Shown piece by piece: positions 17,353 to 27,246 of a stretch of 64,000 nt of DNA. Within the stretch, counting starts at the first letter, position 1, and each line of letters starts with the position of its first letter. The translations under genes and the position numbers were made by a program. Location: assembly GCA_020403455.1 (NCBI GenBank), contig JADBXP010000005.1:62001-126000 (forward strand), in the 5' to 3' direction. The notes beneath the pieces are model-generated. The model saw only the letters and a program-made list of their open reading frames with translations. It ran no database searches and was not told the DNA's origin. This DNA is from Chitinophagaceae bacterium. GTDB taxonomy: Bacteria; Bacteroidota; Bacteroidia; Chitinophagales; Chitinophagaceae.

Positions 17353-20199
17353 TTATCGACCGCTGGAATGAATGAGGTTGCTAATTTCCTGGTTGAAACC
17401 AGTTGCCGTCTGCAATTCTTCCACTGTAAGGTGCATTCGATATATCCAGCGGTGATTGGGATCAGCCGGTACATTGATTCTTTCATCAGCAGGATGTATT
17501 CTGCGCATCGCAGCATCCATACCCAACAGGTCTTGCAACTGAAAGACACACCACATGGCAGGTGAGTAAAGATGCTGCACCAGAATTGCTTTGTTGATCC
17601 ATGCCTCGCAATAATACGGAGGGTTACCGGTTTGACCCATTACCCGGTGATAGAAATTAGTGGTCAGTTCCAAATTTTCTTCCCACCAACCACGAATGGT
17701 ACTCATGTCGTGTGTGGACGGTGTAACTACACTCAAGTAAGGTGCATCATTGGGATGGAAGAATTGTTTTTCGGGGTCTTTGGGCATGCGCTGTATTTCA
17801 AGACTTAATAGACCCAATTGCCGCATGACTTCCGGAACACAACCGGGAACCATCCCCAGGTCTTCTCCGCAAATCAGCATATTGGTTTCACGTTTCAGAG
17901 CAGGCAATTTTTGCATGGCTTCTTGCCTCCAAAACTCATCTTGTCTGCGGAAAAAATAATCGATGTATAAATCGTACAGAGGGCTTTTTACTTCTTCCGG
18001 CAATTGCTGGTAAGAAGAAGTTTGATTCATGGCATAACGGAAATGATAAGCATCAGCTTCAGTAGTAGATGCAAAACACAAAACATTACTGATCAATTTA
18101 TACAAACCCTGACGAATGCTATGATGGTGTTCGTCCTGTTCCTTTTGGAGAAAATAGGTTGCAACTTGTCGCTGGGTAGAAAATTCCGGTTTGAGTTGAT
18201 AACTCCCATTACCCAAAGATTCCAGGAAGAGCGATTTAACCAATTCATTGTCATAACCGAAAATATCCCATAGTACTTTTTCATTGATAAAGGGAGTAGT
18301 CAACCGCTGATGAGAGAGGTGAATCCCCTTTGCTGCCAGTTCTTGTTTTTTTACAGGAATCGCTGGTACAAAATGACCCATGATGCCTTCGATGGCATGA
18401 TAAGGTATACTCCAGATGCGAAAGAAACCGAGGATGTGATCAATGCGGAATGCGTCAAAGAAGTCACTCATTTGACTAAAACGTTGTTTCCACCAGGCAA
18501 AGCCGGTCTCCTTCATTTTAGTCCAGTTATAGGTAGGAAATCCCCAGTTTTGACCACTTACAGCAAAATCATCCGGGGGCGCGCCGGCCTGGTATTCGAA
18601 GTGAAATAATTCAGGGTTTTGCCATACATCAGAACCGTGACGAAAAACTCCAATGGCTATATCTCCTTTGACAATAATTCCTTTGCCGTGTGCATATTTG
18701 GTGGCTGCTTTCAATTGACGATACAAGTGGTATTGCTGGAAACAGTAGAATCCCATCCCAATTCCTTCCGGGGTTTCAGTTTGAGTATCAAAGAAAGCAC
18801 CATGTACAGTTTCATTCCATATCTTATTATCAGGCCAGTTCTCAAACTGTACAGTTCCATAGGAGTCTCTGTAATAGCAGAATGCGGCATAAGGCTGCAA
18901 CCAATGTTTTTGTTCATGGAAGAACGCCAGGTAGTCTGCTGATTGTAGCGTTTTCTTACCGATTCTTTCATATACGCTCTGGCAGAACTCATTCTTGATC
19001 TGGTTCACTTGTTCGTAGGCAACAGCTTCAGCAGCATTGAGTTTTGTTCGAAGTAGTTCCAGTTCTTCGAGGGCGGAAAGACCGCTGGAGTCTGCGAGGT
19101 CGGGCAAATGCAGATACATTGGGTGCAGTGCAAAAGCCGATATGGCCGCATAGGGGTATGTATCGGCATCGGTATGGGTGGCAGTTGTATCATTGACAGG
19201 CAGCAGTTGAATCATTTTCATGCCAATAGATGCCGCCCAATCGATCAGTGTGTGCAGGTCTTTGAATTCACCAACACCAAAACTTTTTTGTGTTCGTATG
19301 CTAAATACGGGTATGGCAATACCGGTGCCCTTCCAGGTTGTATTGGGTAACCACGCAAATCCGTCGTGTAACTTAACCCGGCTATTGGGCTGTGGCCGTT
19401 CATAGGTAACTCGATTGTTTCCGGCTTCATAGCGTATAAATACCTTTTTTTTCCTATTATAAACCCCGTATTTATACGCAATTGGAAAGCTATCATTCGA
19501 AAGATCGAAACTACCTTGAAAAGAAGCTATAGCAGCATCATAACTAAGTAGCAAAGGATGATCGGTTTCCCAATTGTGGAGGGTCTCCGAATTACCCAAC
19601 AAACAGATGGTTTCATCTGGCTCTAAAAGAGGAGCTTTGACAACAAAGGTATGAGTGGTATTCATAGAAGTAATTGCCCCACCAGGTACTTTTGGATGTT
19701 GCAACAAGACTTCTTGAAATGGTTCAGTATCAAATGCATTTTCGGTGTAACCGGCATGATTCCAACTATCGATGAGTGTGAGTTCTTTCAATGCAACCTC
19801 AGCGGTTGAAATTCTTTTAGAAGTACCCCATTCGTGATCAATGTTTCCATTTTCCTGTCGAATAAAATAATGATACGATATGCCTTCTGCAGGTATTGTA
19901 CCCGCTGGAATTTCGAGGGTGGTCATCCAATAATTCTCATTGAAATACTGAAGAGGAAGGGCTTTTTCAACAGAATTATTACCTAACAGGTCATGGTTCC
20001 CTGTTACAAAAACCTGTTGTCCGAATTGGGTTGCAAATCTTAATTGAAAATGAACAAGTAAGGAACTATTCGTAGACTTGGTCTTCTTCCCGGTTTCTTT
20101 TTTGCGCGAGGCAGTATCGGCAACACGGTCAGACGCGGCTTTCTTCTGAGTAGATTTACGGGAACGTGGGGGGGCTTTCGGAGAATGATCTTGCTTCAT
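17353..20199 (-). CDS. malQ: 4-alpha-glucanotransferase with two CBM20 domains (DPE2-like)
   Basis: This 948-residue enzyme starts with a Lys/Ser-rich low-complexity tail (about 1-45). Two starch-binding CBM20-type domains follow: about 48-140, with FATQFGQQVFVTGNHDLLG, and about 168-265, with ICLLGNSETLHNWE. The rest is a GH77 catalytic domain. The catalytic residues are visible: nucleophile Asp in FRIDHILGFFR, acid/base Glu in ICGEDLGMVP, and the third Asp in TPSTHDMS. It transfers alpha-1,4-glucan segments in maltodextrin or glycogen metabolism. The domain order is that of plant DPE2, not of the shorter E. coli MalQ. No secretion signal is seen, so it should be cytosolic. Confidence 0.93.
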   Translation of the reverse strand: MKQDHSPKAPPRSRKSTQKKAASDRVADTASRKKETGKKTKSTNSSLLVHFQLRFATQFGQQVFVTGNHDLLGNNSVEKALPLQYFNENYWMTTLEIPAGTIPAEGISYHYFIRQENGNIDHEWGTSKRISTAEVALKELTLIDSWNHAGYTENAFDTEPFQEVLLQHPKVPGGAITSMNTTHTFVVKAPLLEPDETICLLGNSETLHNWETDHPLLLSYDAAIASFQGSFDLSNDSFPIAYKYGVYNRKKKVFIRYEAGNNRVTYERPQPNSRVKLHDGFAWLPNTTWKGTGIAIPVFSIRTQKSFGVGEFKDLHTLIDWAASIGMKMIQLLPVNDTTATHTDADTYPYAAISAFALHPMYLHLPDLADSSGLSALEELELLRTKLNAAEAVAYEQVNQIKNEFCQSVYERIGKKTLQSADYLAFFHEQKHWLQPYAAFCYYRDSYGTVQFENWPDNKIWNETVHGAFFDTQTETPEGIGMGFYCFQQYHLYRQLKAATKYAHGKGIIVKGDIAIGVFRHGSDVWQNPELFHFEYQAGAPPDDFAVSGQNWGFPTYNWTKMKETGFAWWKQRFSQMSDFFDAFRIDHILGFFRIWSIPYHAIEGIMGHFVPAIPVKKQELAAKGIHLSHQRLTTPFINEKVLWDIFGYDNELVKSLFLESLGNGSYQLKPEFSTQRQVATYFLQKEQDEHHHSIRQGLYKLISNVLCFASTTEADAYHFRYAMNQTSSYQQLPEEVKSPLYDLYIDYFFRRQDEFWRQEAMQKLPALKRETNMLICGEDLGMVPGCVPEVMRQLGLLSLEIQRMPKDPEKQFFHPNDAPYLSVVTPSTHDMSTIRGWWEENLELTTNFYHRVMGQTGNPPYYCEAWINKAILVQHLYSPAMWCVFQLQDLLGMDAAMRRIHPADERINVPADPNHRWIYRMHLTVEELQTATGFNQEISNLIHSSGR

Positions 20200-20294
20200 A
20201 GTTAATCACAAACAATCGACGGCTATTCTTACCAATAAATAGACGTGCTAATATAGCAAATAAGAGCGAAAAACGGCACAGAATGACTTAAGAA

Positions 20295-21896
20295 TCACCT
20301 GTTTGTCAAAATAGCGTCAGCTCCTTTTTCTGCAATCATGATGGTTGGCGCGTTGGTATTTCCGGAAACGATGGTAGGCATAACGGAGGCATCAATAACC
20401 CGCAGGCCTTCCATACCCCTGACCTTCAACTGACTATCCACAACAGCCAACTCATCTTTTCCCATTTTACAGGTACCTACAGGATGGTACAAGGTTTCCA
20501 GTGTTTTTCTAATGTGTGATAACAAATAGGCCTCATCGAATTGTGATGGCATTGAAATTCCATTCAAAAGGTTAGCGCTCATGGTTGGAGTGGAGGCAAT
20601 TTGAATGGCTTTCTTTAATGCCTTCAATAAAATTTCTCTGTCCTCAGGTGCCTCCAGCATATTGTGTTGAATGATAGGAGCATCTGCTGCAAGAGGGGAC
20701 TGGAGGGAAACATATCCCCTGCTCTTTGGATGCAGCAAAATAGACAAAATGCTCCAGCCATCTTTGCGTGGTGCCGTATTGATATCATACAAATTTGTTG
20801 AATAATCCGGTGCTAGTCCCAACGGCGCAAAATGAAATTGAATATCCGGACGCGATGAACCTGCTTCGGATGCATAAAAAGCATTGGCTTCTAATGGACT
20901 ACAGGCGAGGGGCCCATTCTTACTAAGAAGATATTGCAGCAATGCCTTTACCTGATTCAAAGGTTTCAGTTGAGAGTTGCTGGTGGGTACACTGGATTCA
21001 CAGGAAACGCCCGACCAGAAATGGTCTTGTAAATTTTTTCCAACCCCCGGCAAATGATGAACTGTAGCAATACCATGTTGTTGTAATTCATCTGCTGGTC
21101 CGATTCCTGATAGTAGCAACAATTGTGGAGATTGAAAGGCTCCTGCAGATACAATTACTTCACTCGAAGCACGGTAAACAATGGCTTTCCCTCCCTTTCC
21201 CAATACTTCAATACCAATTGCTCTTTTCCCATTTACCAATATTTTGTTCACCAAAGTGTTACTTATAACAGTTAAATTCTTTCTGTGCAATACAGGTTTC
21301 AAAAATGCAGCAGCTGTGCTGTGGCGTGTATTGTTACGAATGGTGAACTGTAGTAAACTAGCGCCAAGCTGTGTTTCGCCGTTGTAATCGTTTACTTCCG
21401 GAATACCGGCTTCTGAACATGCTTTGACAAAATCACGCGCAAGTGGTTGATGTTGCTTAACATAAGTAACATTCAATTCTCCATTTTGACCGTGATAAGG
21501 CGCTCCATATTGTTCATTGTGTTCTGACCTTATAAAAAACGGTAAGACTTCTTCGTAAGACCAACCTTCATTGCCCAAAGAAGCCCACTCATCATAATCA
21601 GCCCTATTCCCCCGAACGTAAGCCATCGCATTGGTTGAGCTACTTCCACCCCAGGTTTTTCCTCTGGGCAGGTAAATGGAACGGTTATCAACATGAACCT
21701 GCGGTACAGATTGAAATCCCCAATCCACCGAGGTTCTATTCAACATCGCATATCCTCCCGGAATGGCAATCAATGGGAAACTATCTCTTTTGCCCGCCTC
21801 TACCAACAAAACCTTATTCTGTGGATGAGCAGATAACCGATTTGCCAATACACAACCGGCAGAACCTGCACCAATGATGATATAGTCAAAAGTCAT
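20295..21896 (-). CDS. GMC-family FAD-dependent oxidoreductase (choline dehydrogenase-like)
   Basis: This 533-residue flavoenzyme has the dinucleotide-binding motif [14 protein letters not shown] at the N-terminus, the GMC signatures [14 protein letters not shown] and [17 protein letters not shown], and the C-terminal catalytic His region [10 protein letters not shown] followed by [20 protein letters not shown] enzymes oxidise alcohols, and this one is nearest to choline or aliphatic alcohol dehydrogenases. No betaine pathway genes are nearby, so the substrate is open. Confidence 0.9.
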   Translation of the reverse strand: MTFDYIIIGAGSAGCVLANRLSAHPQNKVLLVEAGKRDSFPLIAIPGGYAMLNRTSVDWGFQSVPQVHVDNRSIYLPRGKTWGGSSSTNAMAYVRGNRADYDEWASLGNEGWSYEEVLPFFIRSEHNEQYGAPYHGQNGELNVTYVKQHQPLARDFVKACSEAGIPEVNDYNGETQLGASLLQFTIRNNTRHSTAAAFLKPVLHRKNLTVISNTLVNKILVNGKRAIGIEVLGKGGKAIVYRASSEVIVSAGAFQSPQLLLLSGIGPADELQQHGIATVHHLPGVGKNLQDHFWSGVSCESSVPTSNSQLKPLNQVKALLQYLLSKNGPLACSPLEANAFYASEAGSSRPDIQFHFAPLGLAPDYSTNLYDINTAPRKDGWSILSILLHPKSRGYVSLQSPLAADAPIIQHNMLEAPEDREILLKALKKAIQIASTPTMSANLLNGISMPSQFDEAYLLSHIRKTLETLYHPVGTCKMGKDELAVVDSQLKVRGMEGLRVIDASVMPTIVSGNTNAPTIMIAEKGADAILTNR

Positions 21897-21954
21897 TCCG
21901 TAATATACGTATTATTCTCAAATTTCTCCCGCTGCTACGTGTATCCCTAAATCC

Positions 21955-21962
21955 TATATTTG
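21955..21962 (+). promoter_or_regulatory. Promoter -7 element TATATTTG of rnhA
   Basis: This exact TAnnTTTG match lies 26 bases before the rnhA ATG. A GTG at 21962 in the rnhA frame shares its last base with the element and is therefore unlikely to be the start codon. Confidence 0.6.
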
Positions 21963-21988
21963 TGCGACACGTTTATCGATTTTACAAT

Positions 21989-22474
21989 ATGTCAACAACT
22001 CCCCGACTTCATATTTATACAGATGGCGCATCCAGAGGAAATCCGGGTCCGGGCGGATATGGAATACTCCTTATCTGGGGGGATGCTAAAAAGGAATTAT
22101 CAGCCGGCTACCGGTTAACCACCAACAACCGGATGGAACTTCTAGCAGTTATAAAAGCACTGGAGTCACTGAATCGTACCGGACTCGCCATTACTATCTA
22201 TACAGATAGTCGCTACATTGTTGATTCAGTTGAAAAGGGATGGCTCTCTACCTGGATTGCCAACGACTTTAAAGGCGGTAAAAAGAATAAGGATCTTTGG
22301 CTGCAGTACCATGTACTTTCTCGGCTTCATCATATACGATTTCAATGGGTAAAGGGCCATGCATCTAATCCATACAACAATCGATGCGATGAATTGGCCA
22401 CCCGTGCCGCAGATGGAAAACACCTGCTGATTGATCAAGTGTATGAACTTGAACAGGAAGCTAGCAAGAAATGA
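21989..22474 (+). CDS. rnhA: Ribonuclease HI
   Basis: This 161-residue enzyme degrades the RNA strand of RNA-DNA hybrids. All catalytic residues are present: Asp in IYTDGASRGNPGPGGYG, Glu in NNRMELLAV, Asp in IYTDSRYIVDS, His in VKGHASNPYNNRCDELA and the following Asp. The length is standard. ATG 21989 is the family-consistent start. Confidence 0.96.
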   Translation: MSTTPRLHIYTDGASRGNPGPGGYGILLIWGDAKKELSAGYRLTTNNRMELLAVIKALESLNRTGLAITIYTDSRYIVDSVEKGWLSTWIANDFKGGKKNKDLWLQYHVLSRLHHIRFQWVKGHASNPYNNRCDELATRAADGKHLLIDQVYELEQEASKK

Positions 22475-22491
22475 AAAAAATTCTTAGCAGA

Positions 22492-23058
22492 TTATTTTGA
22501 TCGCTGAGCAACCATCTGATCAGCAGAAAGCAAATAATGGGCACCAAACAAAATAGAGGTGAATACAGCTGTACTCAACAAACTGTTTTGGTAAAATGGA
22601 ATGCCATCTGCCATGGTTTGAATCCAACCCATGAATGTTGGGCCATGCTGGTAGCCACCTCCGCCCAACCAAACTGATGTATTACTCAAAAGAAAAAATA
22701 GGGTTGGTCCTGCAAGGGATGCACCTAAAATACTATAGGGTTTGCCAGATTTGATCAGAAATCCAACCAGGGTTACACTACTGAACAATAAATAATTGAT
22801 CCATTGACCTGAGTAAAATCCTGGTATATCACTAAGGTGAAGGCTAAAAAGAATTTGATAGATACAATCCGATATCAGCATGGAAACAACCGGGAACAAA
22901 AAAGCCAAACCTTTTCTGTTCACAAACAAAGCACCACTAAAAAGAGCTATTGCCCATTGAGGTGCAAAGCCATAGGGTCTTCCGGGTATGACACGATAAA
23001 GTGTAGCAGCAACAAGCATCAGACCGAGGGCAGTCATCATTGTTTTACTAACGCGCAT
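22492..23058 (-). CDS. DUF6580-like integral membrane protein
   Basis: This 188-residue protein has about five hydrophobic helices. The pattern ATLYRVIPGRPYGFAPQWAIALF near the N-terminus and SNTSVWLGGGGY in the second half fit DUF6580, a family related to ECF-type substrate-binding membrane proteins. Function is unknown. The ATG at 23058 was chosen because the in-frame TTG at 23082 lies within the -7 promoter element. Confidence 0.75.
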   Translation of the reverse strand: MRVSKTMMTALGLMLVAATLYRVIPGRPYGFAPQWAIALFSGALFVNRKGLAFLFPVVSMLISDCIYQILFSLHLSDIPGFYSGQWINYLLFSSVTLVGFLIKSGKPYSILGASLAGPTLFFLLSNTSVWLGGGGYQHGPTFMGWIQTMADGIPFYQNSLLSTAVFTSILFGAHYLLSADQMVAQRSK

Positions 23059-23079
23059 AGTAATAATTAAAAGTGTGAA

Positions 23080-23087
23080 CAAAATTA
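23080..23087 (-). promoter_or_regulatory. Promoter -7 element TAATTTTG of the DUF6580 gene
   Basis: This exact TAnnTTTG match on the minus strand lies 21 bases before the ATG at 23058, and it decides between the two possible starts of that gene. Confidence 0.6.
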
Positions 23088-23132
23088 CCTTAAAAACAGC
23101 TCCCCACCAATAATTGTCAAAAATGTCCTATG

Positions 23133-24326
23133 TCATGGGACAAAGGCCCTAAACAAAGTAGACTCGTGTTCGGTTGATAGGGTATAGTTGGTTGATGGAC
23201 AAACATAAAAGGCCTCCCCCGGAAAATAGGTATCGCCACCATCAATTGTTGCGCTTCCGCTGATTACAACCACAATTTCGGGGGAAATAGCCACATGGTG
23301 CAAGGGTGTTTCTCCCCGAAGAGATATTGCAGCCAGGGAGAAATCTTTTACCGGTGCCAAATATAATTTTTCTCCACTTTCACTTGGTTCTCCGCTTTTT
23401 ATTTGCGGGAAAGTAGTTTCAAATCTGGTCAATCGGATCAATTCAGGTACATCAATGTGCTTATTGGTCAATCCTGCTCTTAGCACATTATCGCTGTTGC
23501 TCATCAACTCCACACATTGACCCTGCAGGTAGGCATGTGGCTGACCGGCACCCTGAAAAAGAGATTCCATAGGATGCAAGTGAACAATATTCATTATGTA
23601 GATAGAGAATAAAGCTTTATCTATCTGTGTGATGGCTTCTTCTTTATCGTATAATTTTGCCACCCACCAACCCGGGTCGGTTTGATTCAATTGAGCTTCC
23701 CTTTTTTTTCTTAGCTCTCTTTTTACCAAGGGCAATAACCAGTGAAAAGCATCCTCCCCACTCATTTCCATCACCAGTTGATAAACTGCTGCCAAACCTT
23801 CCCGCAAAAACAGTGGTTTGAATTGATTGAATTCGGGAATATCTTCCAAAATTTTTGTAATTAATTCAGGTGATTTGAAACCATGCAACAACCAGAAATC
23901 ACTCAATGCCACCAACATCTCAGGTTTGTGGTTGCGATCTTTATAATTGCGATGAGCCGCATCGATAGGAATACCTGCAGCTTCCTCCCGATAAAAACCA
24001 GCTGTTGCCTGTTCAATTGTCGGATGGACCTGAATGGAAAGGATAGAAGCAACATCCAGTATTTTCAATAGAAAAGGGAGTCCTTTATATTGTTGGTACA
24101 CCTTATCTCCTAAAAAATCTACAGGGTCATTGGATATGGCATCTTTCAAAAAGATTGGCTGCCCTTCCCATTTAATGGCAGATGAAGCTGAAGCATGCGC
24201 TCCCAGCCAATATTCAGCAAAGGGACGATGATCGGGATTGGGAACGCGCAGTAACTGAGGCAGGAAATCAGTTCCGCCCCAGGCGTAATTCATAATAGTA
24301 CCCTGTAAGGAGAAAATTTGTTGCAT
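23133..24326 (-). CDS. manA: Mannose-6-phosphate isomerase, class I
   Basis: This 397-residue zinc enzyme interconverts mannose-6-phosphate and fructose-6-phosphate. Metal-binding residues lie in SIQVHPTIEQA, HKPEMLVAL and AGQPHAYLQG. The segment QCVELMSNSDNVLRAGLTNK contains the class I signature with the active-site Arg. It is monocistronic by orientation. It would feed mannose into glycolysis or supply precursors for GDP-sugars. Confidence 0.94.
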   Translation of the reverse strand: MQQIFSLQGTIMNYAWGGTDFLPQLLRVPNPDHRPFAEYWLGAHASASSAIKWEGQPIFLKDAISNDPVDFLGDKVYQQYKGLPFLLKILDVASILSIQVHPTIEQATAGFYREEAAGIPIDAAHRNYKDRNHKPEMLVALSDFWLLHGFKSPELITKILEDIPEFNQFKPLFLREGLAAVYQLVMEMSGEDAFHWLLPLVKRELRKKREAQLNQTDPGWWVAKLYDKEEAITQIDKALFSIYIMNIVHLHPMESLFQGAGQPHAYLQGQCVELMSNSDNVLRAGLTNKHIDVPELIRLTRFETTFPQIKSGEPSESGEKLYLAPVKDFSLAAISLRGETPLHHVAISPEIVVVISGSATIDGGDTYFPGEAFYVCPSTNYTLSTEHESTLFRAFVP

Positions 24327-24398
24327 GCAAGCGAATTTATTCTTGTCATTAATACGCTATACCTCTGTCGGGAGTGGCTGTAGCTTTACTCAAAAAAA

Positions 24399-24752
24399 AT
24401 GACAAACAAAGATACGGGAAACAAGGGCGAGGAACTTGCTGTGCAAGCATTGGAGGAACGAGGATTTAACATTCTTGAAAGAAACTGGCACTTCAAATAT
24501 TGGGAAGTAGATATCATCGCCTCCAGGGAGAACCGATTGCATTTTGTTGAAGTAAAAACAAGGACAAATCAAAAATTCGGGTACCCGGAAGAAAGTATTA
24601 CACGCGATAAAATGCAAAGCTTAAAAAATGCTGCAGAAGCTTATCAGGAAAAACACCCCGAATGGAAATACATACAGTTTGATGTAGCTGCTATAACCCT
24701 GAATGGAGATAAGTTGAGAGAATTTCTATTGATTGAAGATGTATACTTCTAA
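24399..24752 (+). CDS. YraN family protein (endonuclease-fold)
   Basis: This 117-residue protein starts GNKGEELAVQALEERGFNIL and has the restriction-endonuclease-like core WEVDIIASRENRLHFVEVKTR, with the D...ExK pattern preserved. The family (UPF0102) is widespread and often sits near RNase HII or rRNA genes; its role is undetermined, possibly Holliday-junction or DNA processing. It converges with the YkgJ-type gene at a 3-base gap. Confidence 0.9.
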   Translation: MTNKDTGNKGEELAVQALEERGFNILERNWHFKYWEVDIIASRENRLHFVEVKTRTNQKFGYPEESITRDKMQSLKNAAEAYQEKHPEWKYIQFDVAAITLNGDKLREFLLIEDVYF

Positions 24753-24755
24753 AAT

Positions 24756-25253
24756 CTAGCGCAACCGTTCCTGCATCTTTTCTACCATTTTAAAAGTGGC
24801 CGGACAGTAGCTGATGTTTTGTTGGTGGACATGAATGTATTCTGTCATCTTCTTCTTTTTGAGGTGGGGAAAGCCGGCACAATCTGCTGGTCGAATTTCA
24901 TAAATGCTGCAAAAGTGCGTTTTGAGGTCTAGGAACTGACAGGGCTGTTTTTTATTCATCCAATCTCCTTCTTTCTTGTCGAATTCAAGGTACTTTTCTT
25001 TGAATTGTGCCGGAGTCATTTCAAAATGATTCGCAATTCGTTTGATATCAGTAGTGGTAAAAGTTGGCGTCATAGACTTGCAACAGTTGGCACAACTCAG
25101 ACAATCTACTTCTTTCCACACTGCAGCATCAATTTCTTCTGCCAATTTATCAAGACCTCTTGGCGGCTTTTTCTCAACGCGCCCCAAAAATCTTTTCATT
25201 GACGCCGCGTGGTGGCGTACTTTTTGCTTAAAAGAACGTAAATTAACCTGCAT
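24756..25253 (-). CDS. YkgJ family cysteine-cluster protein
   Basis: This 165-residue cytosolic protein has the cysteine cluster of the family: CLSCANCC followed by CQFLDLKTHFCSIYEIRPADC. These probably bind zinc or an iron-sulfur cluster. Function is not established. The N-terminal 40 residues are basic. ATG 25253 is the only good start. Confidence 0.87.
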   Translation of the reverse strand: MQVNLRSFKQKVRHHAASMKRFLGRVEKKPPRGLDKLAEEIDAAVWKEVDCLSCANCCKSMTPTFTTTDIKRIANHFEMTPAQFKEKYLEFDKKEGDWMNKKQPCQFLDLKTHFCSIYEIRPADCAGFPHLKKKKMTEYIHVHQQNISYCPATFKMVEKMQERLR

Positions 25254-25347
25254 GTTTGTTTCAATTGCTGCTGAAGGAAGAGTTGCAATATCGGTCAGCT
25301 AATCATTACTTCCAAAATAATATAAACACTTCAACAGCGTTGTAACA

Positions 25348-25355
25348 GGGAGGAA
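25348..25355 (+). promoter_or_regulatory. Shine-Dalgarno sequence GGGAGGAA before xerD
   Basis: GGGAGGAA lies 5 bases before the xerD ATG. It is one of very few recognisable Shine-Dalgarno sequences here; most genes in the window lack one, as is usual in Bacteroidota. Confidence 0.6.
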
Positions 25356-25360
25356 ACTTT

Positions 25361-26263
25361 ATGTGGAAAACCTACCTAAAAGGATTTAAAGCCTGGTTAC
25401 AACTAGAGAAGTCTCTCAGCGACCATTCAGTCACTGCCTATTTGCACGATGTTGAACTACTCGCCCGGTATCTCTCCCTGGATGGGGGTATGCCTGCACC
25501 GGGTGATCTTACCTTAGCGAATCTGCAACTTTTTCTTCGCTGGTTGAATGAACTCGGAATGTCTGCGGCTTCTCAGGCAAGAATTATATCTGGTATCCGT
25601 GGTTTTTTTACTTATTGCCTAGCTGAACAATTGATCAGCAATGACCCTTCTACTTTATTGGAAGCCCCTAAAACTCCCCGAAATTTACCAGATACGCTTA
25701 GCATTCAAGAGATAGATCAATTACTGGGTGCACTTGACCTTAGCAAGCCAGAGAGCATTCGCAACAAAGCCATTCTGGAAACACTTTACAGTTGTGGATT
25801 GCGGGTAAGTGAACTGGTAAATCTAACCTGCTCCGGGTATTATCCGAAAGAAGGGTTTATCCGCATCATTGGCAAAGGAAATAAAGAACGACTGGTACCC
25901 ATTGGTAGCAATGCCATGAAATACATCGATCAATACCAGCAGCATATTCGGCAACACCAACGAATACAAACGGGTCAGGAAGATTTTCTTTTTTTGAATA
26001 GAAGCGGAAGGCAACTCAGTCGCGTAATGATTTTCTACCTTATTAAATCGCTGGCTATTCAAGCCGGAATCAACAAAAACATCTCTCCTCATACCTTTCG
26101 ACATTCGTTTGCTACCCACCTGGTGGAAGGGGGTGCTGATCTGCGAGCCGTACAGGAAATGTTGGGACATGAAAGCATAACAACCACTGAGATCTATACC
26201 CATCTCAACCGCGACTTTCTCAGGGATACACTGCAAAAATATCATCCTTCTTACCGGTCCTGA
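25361..26263 (+). CDS. xerD: Site-specific tyrosine recombinase XerD
   Basis: This 300-residue recombinase resolves chromosome dimers at dif together with FtsK. It has an N-terminal SAM-like core-binding domain and a catalytic domain with Arg in [10 protein letters not shown], Lys in [11 protein letters not shown], the [11 protein letters not shown] box, His in [11 protein letters not shown] and the nucleophile Tyr in IYTHL. The length and lack of neighbouring mobile genes mark it as the housekeeping enzyme, not an integrase. FtsK is encoded about 25 kb further on. Confidence 0.94.
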   Translation: MWKTYLKGFKAWLQLEKSLSDHSVTAYLHDVELLARYLSLDGGMPAPGDLTLANLQLFLRWLNELGMSAASQARIISGIRGFFTYCLAEQLISNDPSTLLEAPKTPRNLPDTLSIQEIDQLLGALDLSKPESIRNKAILETLYSCGLRVSELVNLTCSGYYPKEGFIRIIGKGNKERLVPIGSNAMKYIDQYQQHIRQHQRIQTGQEDFLFLNRSGRQLSRVMIFYLIKSLAIQAGINKNISPHTFRHSFATHLVEGGADLRAVQEMLGHESITTTEIYTHLNRDFLRDTLQKYHPSYRS

Positions 26264-26304
26264 TATGGCGATTGTTGATTAGCTTTGTTCAAATTTTTAC
26301 TACC

Positions 26305-27147
26305 ATGAAAAAAATATCTTTTGCGATTGCAGCGCTTCTATCGCTGTCTGCAACTGCCCAGATCCGTATGCCCCAGCCTAGTCCGACTCAGCGAGTGATC
26401 CAGGATTTTGGTCTCGGACAAATTGAAGTGATTTATTCCCGTCCGGCCCTGAAAGGCAGGATTCCATTTAAGGAAAAAGGTGATTTTGTTCCACAAGGTT
26501 CCATGTGGAGAACCGGCGCCAATTCAGCTACCAAGCTTCGTTTTTCCGACCAAGTGATGATGGGAGGTAAATTGATCGACAGCGGTCTTTATGTATTGTA
26601 TACCATTCCCGGAAAAGATTATTGGGAAATCATCATCAACAAGGGTATCACCAATAGTGGTCTGGATGGCTACAAAACGAGTGAAGACGTTCATCGTTTC
26701 ACTGTTAAACCCGAGAGAAACAGCACTTCCGTAGAAAGTTTTACTATTCAGATTGCCAATGTTTTAGCTGAAAGCTGCGATCTGCAGTTAATGTGGGGTA
26801 AAACCTTGGTTTCTATTCCAATGAGTGTTAATCTCCGTGACCGCATTCGTGCATCTGTTGAAAAAGCATTGTCGGCTACTCCGGTTAACCCTGCATCTTA
26901 TTCCGCCGCAGCTTCCTTCTATTACGAGTGGGACAAAGACCTGAATAAGGCATTGAGTAATATCAGCAAAGCCACAGAGGCCAATCCAAAAGCTTTCTGG
27001 CTTTTCCTGCAGCAGGCACGTATCCAAAAAGATTTGGGTGATAAGGCTGCTGCCAAAGCCAGTGCCGAGAAGTGTGTAGAGTTGGCCACAGCCGCGAAAA
27101 ATGATGATTATGTTCGCATGGCAAAAGATTTGCTGAAAGGACTTTAA
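26305..27147 (+). CDS. DUF2911 domain secreted protein with TPR-like tail
   Basis: This 280-residue protein starts with a Sec signal peptide (MKKISFAIAALLSLSATAQ). DUF2911 follows (about residues 25-165), with SRPALKGRIPF, MWRTGANSATKL and GLYVLYTIPGKDYWEIIIN. A helical TPR-like tail (about 200-280) contains EWDKDLNKALSNISKATEANP. The family is common in Bacteroidota and has no known activity. The ATG at 26305 gives the signal peptide its correct position. Confidence 0.87.
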   Translation: MKKISFAIAALLSLSATAQIRMPQPSPTQRVIQDFGLGQIEVIYSRPALKGRIPFKEKGDFVPQGSMWRTGANSATKLRFSDQVMMGGKLIDSGLYVLYTIPGKDYWEIIINKGITNSGLDGYKTSEDVHRFTVKPERNSTSVESFTIQIANVLAESCDLQLMWGKTLVSIPMSVNLRDRIRASVEKALSATPVNPASYSAAASFYYEWDKDLNKALSNISKATEANPKAFWLFLQQARIQKDLGDKAAAKASAEKCVELATAAKNDDYVRMAKDLLKGL

Positions 27148-27171
27148 TCAAATTTATATTTGACTTCAGCA

Positions 27172-27207
27172 AACAAATAAGCCCTCCAATTGGAGGGCTT
27201 ATTTGTT
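27172..27207. terminator. Bidirectional terminator, 36-base perfect palindrome
   Basis: AACAAATAAGCCCTCC and its exact complement flank a central AATT, so the element is a perfect dyad. It has a GC-rich stem core and A/T-rich outer arms that act as U tracts on either strand. It sits between the convergent DUF2911 and alpha-oxoamine synthase genes and should terminate both. Confidence 0.88.
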
Positions 27208-27246
27208 ATTACAATATGTTGAAAAATAGATAATTAGGATATCTAA

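Noticed and set aside
24399..25253. YraN nuclease-fold and YkgJ genes as a defence module
   Set aside because: Both are widespread single-gene families with no defence partner nearby, and they are convergent rather than co-transcribed.
25361..26263. XerD gene as a sign of an integrated element
   Set aside because: The length, motifs and housekeeping neighbours match chromosomal XerD. There are no tRNA, direct repeats or phage genes nearby.
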